A stretch of DNA of 64,000 nucleotides from Flavobacteriales bacterium (GTDB lineage Bacteria > Bacteroidota > Bacteroidia > UBA10329). Below the pieces are notes generated by a model that worked only from the letters and a program-made list of their open reading frames with translations, was not told where the DNA came from and ran no database searches. The DNA lies in NCBI GenBank assembly GCA_021739625.1, contig JAIPBJ010000005.1, forward strand, positions 1 through 64,000, in the 5' to 3' direction. This document shows positions 27,894-37,282 of the stretch, one piece after another (the stretch's first letter is position 1; every line of letters starts with the position of its first letter). The position numbers were made by a program, and so were the translations under genes.

Positions 27894-29456
27894 ATGCCGT
27901 TGAGAATCTGCCTGATCCGGCCACCCAAACTGATGGTCGAAGGCACTGTGAGGATGGAATCCCACCCGCCTCTGGGTCTGGCATTGGTGGGCGCAGCGCT
28001 CAGGGACGCAGGACACGATGTAAGCGCCATTGACGGGATTTCGGAGATCTTGGACCAATACAACCGCGAGAACATCGAACTGATAGGAACTGCCTTGCCA
28101 GCAGGTGTCAACTTTGTCACCATGGGACTTTCTTTCAGCCAGATTGAAGAAAGGATCCCACCAGGTGTCGACATCATTGCCATCAGTTCAATGTTCAGTA
28201 TCAACTGGCCAGCAGACAGAGCGCTGATCGCTTACCTCAGGACCAAAAGACCTGAAGCGGTGTTCATAGCCGGAGGTGAAAGCACCACGGGAATGTCGGA
28301 GGCGGTCATGAGGCAGAGTCCAGCTTTGTTGGCCTGCGTGCTGGGCGAAGGTGAGGAAACAGCCACTGAACTTGTAAATGCCATTGAACAGGGGACTGAC
28401 CTGTCCGATGTGAAGGGACTGCTTTTCAGAGCATCGGACGGAACATTCGTAAAGACCCCTCCGCGCAGCCGCATCAGGAATGTTGACGAGATGCCGATTC
28501 CAGCGTGGGACCTGCTCCCTGTGGGCAACTATCAGCGTCACACGGTCATACCCGGTGAAACGCCAAGAAAGACCCTTGCACTGATGGCCACACGTGGCTG
28601 CCCCTATCAATGCACGTTCTGCACCAGTCCAGATATGTGGGGCACGCGCTACTATATGCGCAGTCCCATGAATGTGATCAACGAGATCGAGTATGTGCGC
28701 GACCGCTATGGTGTGACCAATTTTGAATTTTACGACCTCACGGCCATCATCCAGAAGAAATGGATCATCGAGTTCGCGGGGCTGCTCATCAGCCGCAATG
28801 TGAACATCACTTGGAAGATTCCCGCAGGAACAAGAAGTGAGGCCATTGATGCCGAAGTGGCCGACCATCTCTATCGTTCCGGCTGTTACTTCATCACTTA
28901 CGCCCCAGAGTCGGGTTCACCGGCCCTGCTGAGAAAGATCAAGAAGAAAGTTTCGCTTCCCAGCATACTCGAGTCAATGGCACACACCAAAGGACAGGAC
29001 ATGCAGGTATGGCTGAACATGATACTTGCGCTGCCAGATGAGACACATGCAGATGTGTGGAAAACGCTTTGGTTCCTTGTCAAGTGCCGATTGAGGAATG
29101 TGGATGAGGTGTCCATTGCCATATTCAGGCCTTATGCTGGGAGCGCCCTCTTCGACAGACTTGTGGCAGAGGGCACTGTCAGTGTGGACGATGACAGCCA
29201 CATCGTGGAATCGATTCTGATCATTTCAGGACTTTCTGACCAGCGCATCTATAATCCACAGATTTCGAGGCCCGCGTATAAGGTGTATGCTGTGCTTTGC
29301 CATTTGGCCTTTTATGGCACCGGATACATCATTGAGCCAGTCAGATTGGTCAGAGCTGTGACCAATCTGTTCACTGGGAATCACGACAATCAGTGGGAGA
29401 AACGCCTCTTCAAGCGTAGGGAGCGGCTTGTCCGGTTGCCAGTGGAGGCCGCGTGA
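27894..29456 (+). CDS. B12-binding-type radical SAM protein
   Basis: 520 aa from ATG 27894 (MPLRICLIRPPK). An N-terminal cobalamin-binding-like Rossmann domain (residues ~1-150; SHPPLGLALVGAALRDAGH) lacks the DxHxxG axial-His motif, as in many members. The radical SAM core starts with RGCPYQCTFC (cluster Cys 236, 240, 243). A C-terminal helical region follows. The family includes C-methyltransferases and ring-rearranging enzymes acting on unactivated carbons of lipids, antibiotics and sugars. It lies 85 bp after the Wzt gene and 33 bp before a PhyH dioxygenase, so all three are probably co-transcribed. Substrate unknown; whether it needs cobalamin is not shown. Confidence 0.88.
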   Translation: MPLRICLIRPPKLMVEGTVRMESHPPLGLALVGAALRDAGHDVSAIDGISEILDQYNRENIELIGTALPAGVNFVTMGLSFSQIEERIPPGVDIIAISSMFSINWPADRALIAYLRTKRPEAVFIAGGESTTGMSEAVMRQSPALLACVLGEGEETATELVNAIEQGTDLSDVKGLLFRASDGTFVKTPPRSRIRNVDEMPIPAWDLLPVGNYQRHTVIPGETPRKTLALMATRGCPYQCTFCTSPDMWGTRYYMRSPMNVINEIEYVRDRYGVTNFEFYDLTAIIQKKWIIEFAGLLISRNVNITWKIPAGTRSEAIDAEVADHLYRSGCYFITYAPESGSPALLRKIKKKVSLPSILESMAHTKGQDMQVWLNMILALPDETHADVWKTLWFLVKCRLRNVDEVSIAIFRPYAGSALFDRLVAEGTVSVDDDSHIVESILIISGLSDQRIYNPQISRPAYKVYAVLCHLAFYGTGYIIEPVRLVRAVTNLFTGNHDNQWEKRLFKRRERLVRLPVEAA

Positions 29457-29489
29457 GCTGACACCTGTTCCACATCCAGACCAAGCCGC

Positions 29490-30338
29490 ATGTCAGCCCT
29501 GTTCATCGATTCGAAGAAGCAGCGACATTTCGATCGACTCGGGTTCGTCTCATTCCCACTGTTGGACAGCAGATGTGCGGATGATCTCAGGAGAACGTGC
29601 ATTTCACTTACCGAACGGCATGGCCAGCCCTCAGTCACATTCCGTAGCACCAGTGGTTCGGGCGACAGGGAACTTATCACCGAGGCCGACCTTCAGATAG
29701 ACAGGGCGGTCACGTCCCACCTGCCAGAGCACTTTAGCGATTACAATCTGCTCGGATACAATTTCCTTATCAAGGACAGTGGCGAGAGCTCGGCAGTGCC
29801 AGCGCATCAGGATTGGACCTATGTGGACGAGTCGCGCTTCGCATCACTGAACATCTGGGTCGCGTTGCACGATGTCTCCGAACGTGAAGGGTGCCTCTGG
29901 TTCGCGCCCAGATCGCATCGCATCGCATCGTTCCTACGGCCCGCCCCAGACTACCCTTGGCCTTTTGCGGGTGTGGCAGATACGCTCACAGCCATGAAGG
30001 TGGCTGTGCCATTGAAGGCGGGTGAATGCGTGTGTTTCAACAATGGAGTGGTGCATGGGTCATATCCCAACATCTCTGGACGGCAGCGGTTCTCGGCCGT
30101 GGGAACAGTTTATCCGCAGGCGGCCGCTCTCCAGCACTATTTCCAGAGGCCATCCCAGCCGACCGGAAGGCTGTGGAAATTCCATTTGGATGCAAAGACC
30201 TTCCTGAATCTGCATCGTGGCAGTGCACCCGCCAGTTACATCTCAAAAGAGGAGGTGAGCACCTTTTTTCCTGTAATAGACAGGACACAGCTTGTAGGAA
30301 GACTCATTGGCCTGCGCATTTCAGACCTGTGGGGCTGA
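29490..30338 (+). CDS. PhyH-family Fe(II)/2-oxoglutarate dioxygenase
   Basis: 282 aa. The N-terminus follows the family pattern FDRLGFVSFPLL. The iron triad is complete: HQD at 106-108, distal His 189 (VVHGSYPN), with Arg about 10 residues later (GRQR) for 2-oxoglutarate. NIWVALHDVSEREGCL forms the conserved core strand. Members hydroxylate or desaturate unactivated carbons; relatives include phytanoyl-CoA hydroxylase, ectoine hydroxylase and natural-product enzymes. It is the last gene of the rightward Wzt operon and converges, 9 bp apart, on another 2-oxoglutarate oxygenase. The sequence gives no clue to the substrate. Confidence 0.88.
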   Translation: MSALFIDSKKQRHFDRLGFVSFPLLDSRCADDLRRTCISLTERHGQPSVTFRSTSGSGDRELITEADLQIDRAVTSHLPEHFSDYNLLGYNFLIKDSGESSAVPAHQDWTYVDESRFASLNIWVALHDVSEREGCLWFAPRSHRIASFLRPAPDYPWPFAGVADTLTAMKVAVPLKAGECVCFNNGVVHGSYPNISGRQRFSAVGTVYPQAAALQHYFQRPSQPTGRLWKFHLDAKTFLNLHRGSAPASYISKEEVSTFFPVIDRTQLVGRLIGLRISDLWG

Positions 30339-30347
30339 ACCGCAGGC

Positions 30348-31160
30348 TCAGGTCCAATAAACGATATGGCCTTCTGTTCTGTGCAGGGCCATGAAACCGC
30401 CAATGGTGATGCGGTCGCGGCATCCGATGGCAGGCGGAACCACACTGTGCCAATGATTCCCACCTCTGAAGACCAGTAGGCTGCCTACGGGCGTACACAC
30501 CTTGATATGGTCGGTCCGTGTGGCATCTGTCAATGTGCCATCAGGAGCCTGAAGTGTGGTGTTGGCTATTTTGAGGTGCTGGCCATAACTGCTGTCCGCC
30601 ACCCACAGTTCGCCTCCTCGCTCGGGCTGTTGCAAGGTGAAGAACCAACTCATCATGGTGTCCGGGTCTATGGTCGTTCTAATCAACTCCTCCACGCTTT
30701 GGTGGATGATGGGCAACAGGTCTCCATCCTTATGGAGAGAAAGGCCGCCCATGCCAGCGAACACCACGCGGAAACTGAAAGGCAGCAGTGTTGCCAGAGG
30801 TTGGATGGAATATGGAACCAGCACCCTCGTCAGCGCTTTCTCCAAAAGGGATTGAAGTCCTCCACCGAACAGTTCTTCCGCATCCTGCACAAATGGACCG
30901 ATGTCATTGAAGTAATCTTCAACAGCGTGCATGTGCTGATGTTTGTGAAGCTGGCCGAACATGCCCGGCAGCGAGAATCCGTTGCCGTGATTCAGATCGG
31001 TACGGAAACGTCCGTTCAGAGGAACCATCAGCTCAAGGAGTTGCTGAACGGTTTCGGGCGCAAGCATATCTTCGATCACTGCACCGGTCAGGCTGCCCTC
31101 AAGCATTTTATCCACAATAGGGCCGAGATGAACGACCGGGCAGTGATGGAACTTCAGCAT
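30348..31160 (-). CDS. 2OG-Fe(II) oxygenase, prolyl-4-hydroxylase-like fold
   Basis: 270 aa. It is unlike the PhyH proteins nearby. The motif SLHKDGDLLP holds His-x-Asp, and GNHWHSVVPP followed by RDRITIGGF gives the distal His and the Arg that binds 2-oxoglutarate. Strand order HxD...H...R fits the P4Hc/2OG-FeII_Oxy class. Residues ~1-120 are helical with no known domain. The start overlaps the end of the double-PhyH gene by 7 bp, so two different oxygenase folds are translationally coupled. Likely a hydroxylase in the same pathway. Confidence 0.8.
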   Translation of the reverse strand: MLKFHHCPVVHLGPIVDKMLEGSLTGAVIEDMLAPETVQQLLELMVPLNGRFRTDLNHGNGFSLPGMFGQLHKHQHMHAVEDYFNDIGPFVQDAEELFGGGLQSLLEKALTRVLVPYSIQPLATLLPFSFRVVFAGMGGLSLHKDGDLLPIIHQSVEELIRTTIDPDTMMSWFFTLQQPERGGELWVADSSYGQHLKIANTTLQAPDGTLTDATRTDHIKVCTPVGSLLVFRGGNHWHSVVPPAIGCRDRITIGGFMALHRTEGHIVYWT

Positions 31161-32875
31161 GGCTCTGAAATGTCAGCAGGTGTCGTGCCGGTGAGGTTTC
31201 GAAGCATTTCAAGCAATTCTGCGTCCGACCGGTGTGTGTTCGCACCGGGCAGGATGCTGACAGGGTTACCCGATGGGCGGACGCCTCCGGCCAGTTGCGG
31301 CAGCCGACTGAACACATCGTCCTCCGATAGTGGATATACCTCTACTGTGCTTCCATTGCCATGGAAAAAACTCAATCCGGCACGCTCGTCACACACTGCG
31401 GCAATCACGGCCAGACGGTCGGCACTGCCTGCATTGGCGGGCGATCCGTGAAAGACTCCCGGATGATAGATGATGGCATCGCCCGCCTTCAATCGGAACT
31501 GTTGGACCTGTTCTTCCAATGATCCGAGCGGAAGGAAACGGATGGGGATGGTACCGCTTCTAAATCGGTTGATAGCCAGATGCGAGCGTGGCACCAGCGT
31601 GAGTCCCCCATTCTCAGGTCCCACATCGGTGAGCGCCACCCACACGTGTGCCACCCCGAAACGGTCCTCGTCCACAATGCCCCAGTCCTGATGCATGTCG
31701 AAGTGGTTGTCCTCGCCCGGGGCTTTCACCGCATAATGCGAAATGATGGGCCGGAATGAACGCAGCACTCCGTTCAGGGGCTTGGCAATGAGTTCGAATA
31801 TCCTATCACTCACCCTTCGGTTCTTCTGAAGGTCGCTGGTGAAATGCGTCACATACATACCGGACCGGGTGGTGTACTCCTGCCGATAGAAGGCTGTCAA
31901 TTCCGCTACTGTCGTGGCATCTATCAGCGCTGGGACCATCGTGTATCCGTCACGGACGTACCGCTCTCCCTGTGTCCCGTCACGGAAGATGCGATGAACG
32001 CGATTATTGAGCCGAAGGGATGCCTTCTGTGCCATGGCCTTGAAAAGCGGTCCGGCATCGAGGGCTGCACTCTGCACTCTGCCTACATCCTCGGCAGAGA
32101 TCTCGTGAAAAGGATGGTCGGTAAGAGTGCGCACCGGTGTGAGATGCGCAAGACGTGTGAAGAACGGTGTCCTCAAGAGATCGTTTACATCATTCAGTCG
32201 ATACTCTTCAAAAGGAGAACCTTCGGCCTCGGCAAAATAGTGTACCACGTCAGCCTCGGTCGGCACGGCCACAAGCGTTGCGGCAAGCCGTTGATGTGAC
32301 GACCTGTTGGGCAATGAATAGTGAAGCAGCCGATGGTCGTATATCACCGCCTCGCCCGCCTTCATCTGCAGGACGGTCCCGCACCGGTCCCGGATGTCAT
32401 CCGCATGATGCGCATAGTACTGCGGCAGGCGCACACCCCTGAGCTGGTTGGTCACCAGATGCGAGCGGGGCACTACCCCGAAGGCGCCATTCTCTTCCGT
32501 AGTGTCCACCAACGGGCACCAGATGTTGAGCGAAATGTGCTCCGGTTCGTCCACATATTGGAGGTCGGCATGCAGCGGCATGGCCTCGGCCCCGGCAGGC
32601 TTGGTGAAGAAATTGCCCCAGAATGGCCTGTAATCGGTGAAGAATCCGTTGAAAGATCTGGAGAAGGCATCCTTTATCGAAGCATCGACCCCGGTTCGAT
32701 ACGCCTCATCGCTGCAGGCGAATGTGGTGAACGCGTTTTTCTGTTCGCCATCGCCCGATCTGTGATAGGCATTTCTGAGTGCATTGACCTCCTCAGGGGT
32801 CAACCATGGCACAATCACATATCCTTCCTCAGCAAGCTGACGGTTCAGGTCGGGATCGGAGAGGATGATCTGCAT
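31154..32875 (-). CDS. Two-domain PhyH-family dioxygenase (tandem catalytic domains)
   Basis: 573 aa, twice the usual length. Domain 1 (~1-260) has HAD at 102-104 (PLHADLQYVDE), distal His 185 (LLHYSLPN) and Arg 196. Domain 2 (~295-560) has HQD at 395-397 (MHQDWGIVDED), His 476 (VFHGSPAN) and Arg 487. Each domain begins with its own GYVIVPWL/GYTMVPAL element, so both look catalytically complete. Possible roles are two consecutive oxidations or two sites on one substrate. A -7 element at 32918 suggests its own promoter. The gene is followed by the P4H-like oxygenase. Confidence 0.88.
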   Translation of the reverse strand: MQIILSDPDLNRQLAEEGYVIVPWLTPEEVNALRNAYHRSGDGEQKNAFTTFACSDEAYRTGVDASIKDAFSRSFNGFFTDYRPFWGNFFTKPAGAEAMPLHADLQYVDEPEHISLNIWCPLVDTTEENGAFGVVPRSHLVTNQLRGVRLPQYYAHHADDIRDRCGTVLQMKAGEAVIYDHRLLHYSLPNRSSHQRLAATLVAVPTEADVVHYFAEAEGSPFEEYRLNDVNDLLRTPFFTRLAHLTPVRTLTDHPFHEISAEDVGRVQSAALDAGPLFKAMAQKASLRLNNRVHRIFRDGTQGERYVRDGYTMVPALIDATTVAELTAFYRQEYTTRSGMYVTHFTSDLQKNRRVSDRIFELIAKPLNGVLRSFRPIISHYAVKAPGEDNHFDMHQDWGIVDEDRFGVAHVWVALTDVGPENGGLTLVPRSHLAINRFRSGTIPIRFLPLGSLEEQVQQFRLKAGDAIIYHPGVFHGSPANAGSADRLAVIAAVCDERAGLSFFHGNGSTVEVYPLSEDDVFSRLPQLAGGVRPSGNPVSILPGANTHRSDAELLEMLRNLTGTTPADISEPC

Positions 32876-32917
32876 GGAACATTGATTTCAGACCGATGAA
32901 TCACGGGCCGAGGCCGT

Positions 32918-32925
32918 CAAAATTA
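32918..32925 (-). promoter_or_regulatory. Possible -7 promoter element of the double-PhyH gene
   Basis: TAATTTTG on the minus strand is a full match to TAnnTTTG and lies 42 bp before the ATG at 32875. No convincing -33 TTG is present. The 247-bp gap to the upstream SGNH gene otherwise holds nothing recognisable. Confidence 0.4.
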
Positions 32926-33122
32926 GAGGTATTGCACGACCGACCTCATCGACATGGCCGGCAGCCGCCATATTTTTCGCCAGAAAGCTCGGCTATCGTG
33001 GCATGAAGGAATCTCGCATCCTGGATGCCACAGCAGTGCCGGAATTTGCACCGCCCATGACCGACCCTGAAATTGATCTGCCTGAAAAGCAGGCCGCTGC
33101 TGCGTGATCTTTCTGTGGGCCG

Positions 33123-34340
33123 TCATTCCAAATGGGCGGCAATGCAATCCGCCATCATGGCATAGCCCCTTGAGTTGTGGTGCGTGTCCTGATCCCAATA
33201 GAAGTGTCGATAGGAGTGGGCCGAAGAAGTGAAATGGGACTGATAGCACGGCATCAGATTCAAGCAGCTCACATGTCCGGTCCTCCCTATCATTTGCTCC
33301 AACGGCCCGAAATCATACATGTAGCGATCGGTCTCTGATTCCCATTGCAAGGGAAGTATGATGAACTGCGTGGTGAAACCATGGGCTGCACCAAGACTGT
33401 CATAGCGGTCAACGAGCTGCTGTTGGGCCTTCTCAAGTTCGTGAAGCAATCCGTCAGACCTGCCCAAGGGTTCCGACTCATCAATACCGAACATCATCAG
33501 CGTGAGCCGGACTATGCGGCTCAGCAGGGCAGGACAGACCCAGAGGGGCATTGGCCTTTCGTTCAGAAGACCATCGTGCCCGAATCGGTCAAAGCCACCT
33601 CGCACTGCAAGGTCTTTCAGCAGGTCGTGGCTGGATATGGTCTGAAGTACGATGTCGGGCTTCAGGTGGAGCAGGCGGTCCTGTAGGTTCCGGTAATTGA
33701 AAACAGGGTCGCTGCCGCAGATGCCTGCATTCAGCACCTCATACTTGGCATGGCCGGCCTTGCGGTTCAACAGATCCTGTAATAATTGTGGATAGGTGGA
33801 ATCCTGTGGCGCGCCATCGCCTTCTGTGAAACTGTCGCCCAGGGCCAGCACCCGCAGCGTGGCCTTTTTCCCTACCGCCCATTCCCTGTCCGGAAATCCG
33901 AGGCTGTTGGCCTGGCGCGGGTAACTGAATTCCGGTCTTTCCAGTGTATAGGATCCATCAGGTTTTCTGATGTGATAGAAATTGTCCTTGTCTGTCCTGA
34001 ACTGATCGAGCAGTTCCCGATCTGGAAACGGGGCGAACAACAATAGAAGGATTTCCAAGGCGCATAGCACGGAAACCGTGGTAAGAGCGGTGGTCATCGC
34101 CTTGGAAAAGCGCCAGATGCCAACATGGATCCCTGCGAAAAGAACAAGATACAGCACCACGAATGGAGCAAGATGCGTGTGCCATTTCACAGAATACCAG
34201 CCCTGCAGCTTGAACCAATGGGCCTCCCAGCAGAAATAGGCCGCAAGGGCCGATGCACAGAATGTGAGCATCAGCGTTCCATACGTGACAGTGATGGAGA
34301 AGCGGACGGTTCTATTGAAGAAGCTCATTCTGTGCTGCAT
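33123..34340 (-). CDS. Membrane-anchored SGNH/GDSL-family hydrolase
   Basis: 405 aa from ATG 34340 (ATG 34328 is an alternative). Three N-terminal membrane helices lie within residues ~10-115. The SGNH domain has canonical block I VLALGDSFTEGDG (GDS), block II Gly in LNAGICGSD and block V DTHHNSRGYAMMAD. Topology and the -THHNSRG- ending match the protein at 22325, so these two form one subfamily of anchored SGNH enzymes in the cluster. Block III Asn is unclear (TISSHD). It probably removes or transfers an acyl group on the exported glycan. It lies 57 bp after the cytochrome gene. Confidence 0.78.
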   Translation of the reverse strand: MQHRMSFFNRTVRFSITVTYGTLMLTFCASALAAYFCWEAHWFKLQGWYSVKWHTHLAPFVVLYLVLFAGIHVGIWRFSKAMTTALTTVSVLCALEILLLLFAPFPDRELLDQFRTDKDNFYHIRKPDGSYTLERPEFSYPRQANSLGFPDREWAVGKKATLRVLALGDSFTEGDGAPQDSTYPQLLQDLLNRKAGHAKYEVLNAGICGSDPVFNYRNLQDRLLHLKPDIVLQTISSHDLLKDLAVRGGFDRFGHDGLLNERPMPLWVCPALLSRIVRLTLMMFGIDESEPLGRSDGLLHELEKAQQQLVDRYDSLGAAHGFTTQFIILPLQWESETDRYMYDFGPLEQMIGRTGHVSCLNLMPCYQSHFTSSAHSYRHFYWDQDTHHNSRGYAMMADCIAAHLE

Positions 34341-34397
34341 CGAATTTCACATCGTCCAATCATCAACTCCACCTTTCTTACATGTTCCTAGGGGCCA

Positions 34398-35564
34398 TCA
34401 TTTCAGCGGAATTGTGCTCTTATGCCTGACAACACCCACGCTGTCATGTGTCCAATACTGTGGCTTGCTGAGTCCCGACACCTCCAATCGGAGGGTGGAA
34501 ATGTCCCATTTTCCTTCAAGTGCGATCTCTATCAAGGTGTCTGTTTCACCAATTACTGGCGATATGCCATTCAGACCGGGGAACATTTTACCATCGAACG
34601 CGCCCAACATGTTATCATCGTGAAGATTTTTCAGATTGAATCGGAGTTCCCCGGTTCCAAATGAATGGCCGGATGTGTCGGTCACCCTCATGTCGATCAC
34701 CATCTCGGGACACTCGCCAATGCGGTGTGGCATGTGGTCGTTCTTCCAACGCACAATCGCATTCCCGCCTTTCAGATGCACGCTCAAAGGTTCGTAGAAT
34801 CGTGACAGACGCTCGTTCACGGGCTTGTCCGTAGGGTCGTGCCGCCAATAGGTGTAGTGTGTGCTTCGGCCCTCACTGTCGAACTCTCCATGGCATGAAA
34901 TGCAGGTCTGGCCGTCATCGGCCCCCCGAAAGTAGATGTTGTCCATGTCGGCCATGTTGGAGGCATGACATGGCAGGCAGCTCTTGTCAGAGCTGAGCAG
35001 GGCAGATGCCCGAGGTGTGCACGACAACAAGGGGTCCATGCCCGGTGTAGGCATGAAGTCCTTTCCTGCCACCACATGTTTCCCATCATAATGACAGGTG
35101 AGACAGTCAACACCGGTGATCTGGGACGCTCTGTCTGCTCTTGCCTTTGGAAAACGCATGGAGCCATCGGCCGAGGCGACCCCCATTCCGTCCATTTCAT
35201 CAGTCGAGGTGAACCAGTTACCAAAAAGATTCTCTGTGGCATGGCATGCCATGCACTCGCGCTCACCCACCTTGTTCAGGAAATCCGTGTAGAATCGGTG
35301 AGGATATTCCGCTCCGTTGGACTCTTCTATATGGCCTGTCAGGTTCTTGTAGGCATTGGCGTGCGGTCCTGCCATTTCATTGGCATGCTGCTGCTGGTGG
35401 CAGCCTGCACAGACCATCACCTGCTGTTCGCGCCCCATTCCATCGAAGCCCTCCGGTAGGCCCGAAGCTTCATTGCCAACAAGTTTCGGCATGATGAGCA
35501 TGGCCGCTATCGCAATAGCTGCCAGCATCAGGGCCATCACAACGAACATTGTCCTATTTGCCAT
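34398..35564 (-). CDS. Membrane-anchored pentahaem c-type cytochrome
   Basis: 388 aa from ATG 35564, where an N-terminal signal-anchor helix starts (MANRTMFVVMALMLAAIAIA); the start overlaps the upstream radical SAM gene by 11 bp. Five CxxCH haem motifs occur: CAGCH 52-56, CMACH 104-108, CLTCH 154-158, CLPCH 196-200 and CISCH 221-225. The spacing resembles cytochrome c554-type proteins. Residues ~235-388 carry no haem motif and look beta-rich. It should face the periplasm and shuttle electrons. Respiratory partners such as nitrite or hydroxylamine enzymes are absent; its neighbours are radical SAM, SGNH and dioxygenase genes, an odd setting. Confidence 0.88.
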   Translation of the reverse strand: MANRTMFVVMALMLAAIAIAAMLIMPKLVGNEASGLPEGFDGMGREQQVMVCAGCHQQQHANEMAGPHANAYKNLTGHIEESNGAEYPHRFYTDFLNKVGERECMACHATENLFGNWFTSTDEMDGMGVASADGSMRFPKARADRASQITGVDCLTCHYDGKHVVAGKDFMPTPGMDPLLSCTPRASALLSSDKSCLPCHASNMADMDNIYFRGADDGQTCISCHGEFDSEGRSTHYTYWRHDPTDKPVNERLSRFYEPLSVHLKGGNAIVRWKNDHMPHRIGECPEMVIDMRVTDTSGHSFGTGELRFNLKNLHDDNMLGAFDGKMFPGLNGISPVIGETDTLIEIALEGKWDISTLRLEVSGLSKPQYWTHDSVGVVRHKSTIPLK

Positions 35565-36990
35565 TGCGCGGTGAACGGGTTTTCCAGAGCAGCAATAGTA
35601 AGGATTCGGCCAGTCGCATGCCAAGTGGCCTGCGATAAGGCGAATTCAACATTTCATCAGTCATCTTATTGCCGCATAGCATCCCGTTTCGCCTCCATTC
35701 GAGGTAAACCTGCCGATAGCAGATATTGAACAGGATGAATTCGATCTTTTCTGAAAATCCTGAAGGGAATGTCATTGCCCTATGCAGGATGGATGGGAGG
35801 GAATAGAATGAACGCACGAACAGGCGCAGGCCAGCGTAGGTCTCCTGTTCCGAAACCCCTTCGGGAAGGTACGTGAGGTGGTTGCCATCAAAACAGCGCA
35901 GTTCGTCTGTGAGGAAGCGCCCTTTCTTCTCATAGAAGGTTTTTGACCGTGTGCCGGGGTTGAAGGTCAGGAAGGTGAGTTTGACATACATGATGCCTGC
36001 CTCACGGAAGAAGGTCAGCGCATTCTCGTATGATTTCGCATGGGTTCCTTCCATTCCGAGAATGAATCCTGAAGCGACCCTGATCCCTTTGGCGTGGGCC
36101 TTGGCAATGATTCCCCTGTAGTTCTCGATGTGGTTGGTCCTGTCCTTGCCCACCGATCTGAGTGCGGTGGTCTCGATGGATTCCAGCCCGCAGTATATCA
36201 TGCGGCAGCGGGCCTTGTGCAATGCTTCAAGCACCTCGTCATTGTCCAACAGATCTATGCACATCTCGGCCATGAACCCGAGCGCATCAGAGTGTTGGAT
36301 GATGGAGCAGACCTGCTTCACATGTTCGGCACTCACCCCGAAATTGTAGTCGATGATGTTGATGTGGTTGCGCCCGATGGCCTTCACATCAGCCTCGATC
36401 GCCACCAGCGGGCGTGTGTGATAGTGCTTGCGCTGCATGACCAGCACCATGCAGAAGGTACAAGACTCGGTGCAGCCGCGCGAGGTCTCCAACGGCAGGC
36501 CCATGAAACGGTTGTAGCCGTTCGGCCAGTCGGTCCCGGTCCAAAGAGGCACTGCCCAGCTATCGGGCAGCACATCGTTCTTCCCGTCATATCGCTTCTT
36601 GAGGCGGCCCTGAAGCAGGTCGCTCACGAATTCAGCGGCCACAATGTCGAACAGGCCTTTTACGATGCAGTCGGCATGTTCGGCACAGACGTCTGGAAGC
36701 AGCGATGGAAATTCACCGCCCCAGACAATTGCGGTCCCGGGCCAGACCGTTTTGAGTTCGGCTGTCAGATTTTCGGCCAGATGATGATTCTGTGCACTCA
36801 CCTTCATGCCGACCATCACCGGCCTTTCGGTTCGGGCGGTTTGCATCAATTGACCCTCCGACATCATGTTCATGTCCACTATGCGCACCCGACAGGTGTC
36901 GCTTAGAAGCCCGGCCAGATAGGGCAGACTGAGCCCGACAGTCCCTTTGGGCAGAGTAGGCAGGTCTATGAGCAGGACAAGTGGCTTCAT
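35554..36990 (-). CDS. B12-binding-type radical SAM protein
   Basis: 478 aa. An N-terminal Rossmann-like cobalamin-binding-type domain (residues ~1-130; TVGLSLPYLAGLLSD, VWGGEFPSLLPD) precedes the radical SAM core, with cluster motif RGCTESCTFC (Cys 173, 177, 180). No DxHxxG motif is seen. Later strands (MIYCGLES, GFILGMEG) match the B12-rSAM family. C-terminal ~100 residues are helical and basic. It shares architecture with the protein at 27894 but little local sequence, so it probably performs a different step. First gene of the leftward operon, overlapping the cytochrome gene. Confidence 0.87.
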   Translation of the reverse strand: MKPLVLLIDLPTLPKGTVGLSLPYLAGLLSDTCRVRIVDMNMMSEGQLMQTARTERPVMVGMKVSAQNHHLAENLTAELKTVWPGTAIVWGGEFPSLLPDVCAEHADCIVKGLFDIVAAEFVSDLLQGRLKKRYDGKNDVLPDSWAVPLWTGTDWPNGYNRFMGLPLETSRGCTESCTFCMVLVMQRKHYHTRPLVAIEADVKAIGRNHINIIDYNFGVSAEHVKQVCSIIQHSDALGFMAEMCIDLLDNDEVLEALHKARCRMIYCGLESIETTALRSVGKDRTNHIENYRGIIAKAHAKGIRVASGFILGMEGTHAKSYENALTFFREAGIMYVKLTFLTFNPGTRSKTFYEKKGRFLTDELRCFDGNHLTYLPEGVSEQETYAGLRLFVRSFYSLPSILHRAMTFPSGFSEKIEFILFNICYRQVYLEWRRNGMLCGNKMTDEMLNSPYRRPLGMRLAESLLLLLWKTRSPRNGK

Positions 36991-37282
36991 TGGTTCGGCA
37001 GAGGTCGGGGATTCCCTTGACGTTGAGTGCGATCGCCCAAGGCAATTGACCCATCGACAGGGGAATGTCGGGATGGATGGTCCCTATCCTTATAGATTGT
37101 CATAGGTCTTGAACGGTAGCGATAGTGAATCTTGGCGAAGGTAGGGGTGTCCCATTCCCATGCACATGGCCATCACGGCAGATTTTTCAGCACCTTAGCC
37201 GCCATCACCAAAACTCCATGGACACACACCTGACAGGCATTGTTGGCGATACGGAGATGGGACAGCCATGTGAATCTGCCAC
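36991..37282 (+). other. Divergent intergenic region
   Basis: 292 bp between two divergent operons of the cluster (radical SAM leftwards, UbiA rightwards). I found no clear TAnnTTTG element, riboswitch or hairpin; an unrecognised regulator site is possible. Confidence 0.5.
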
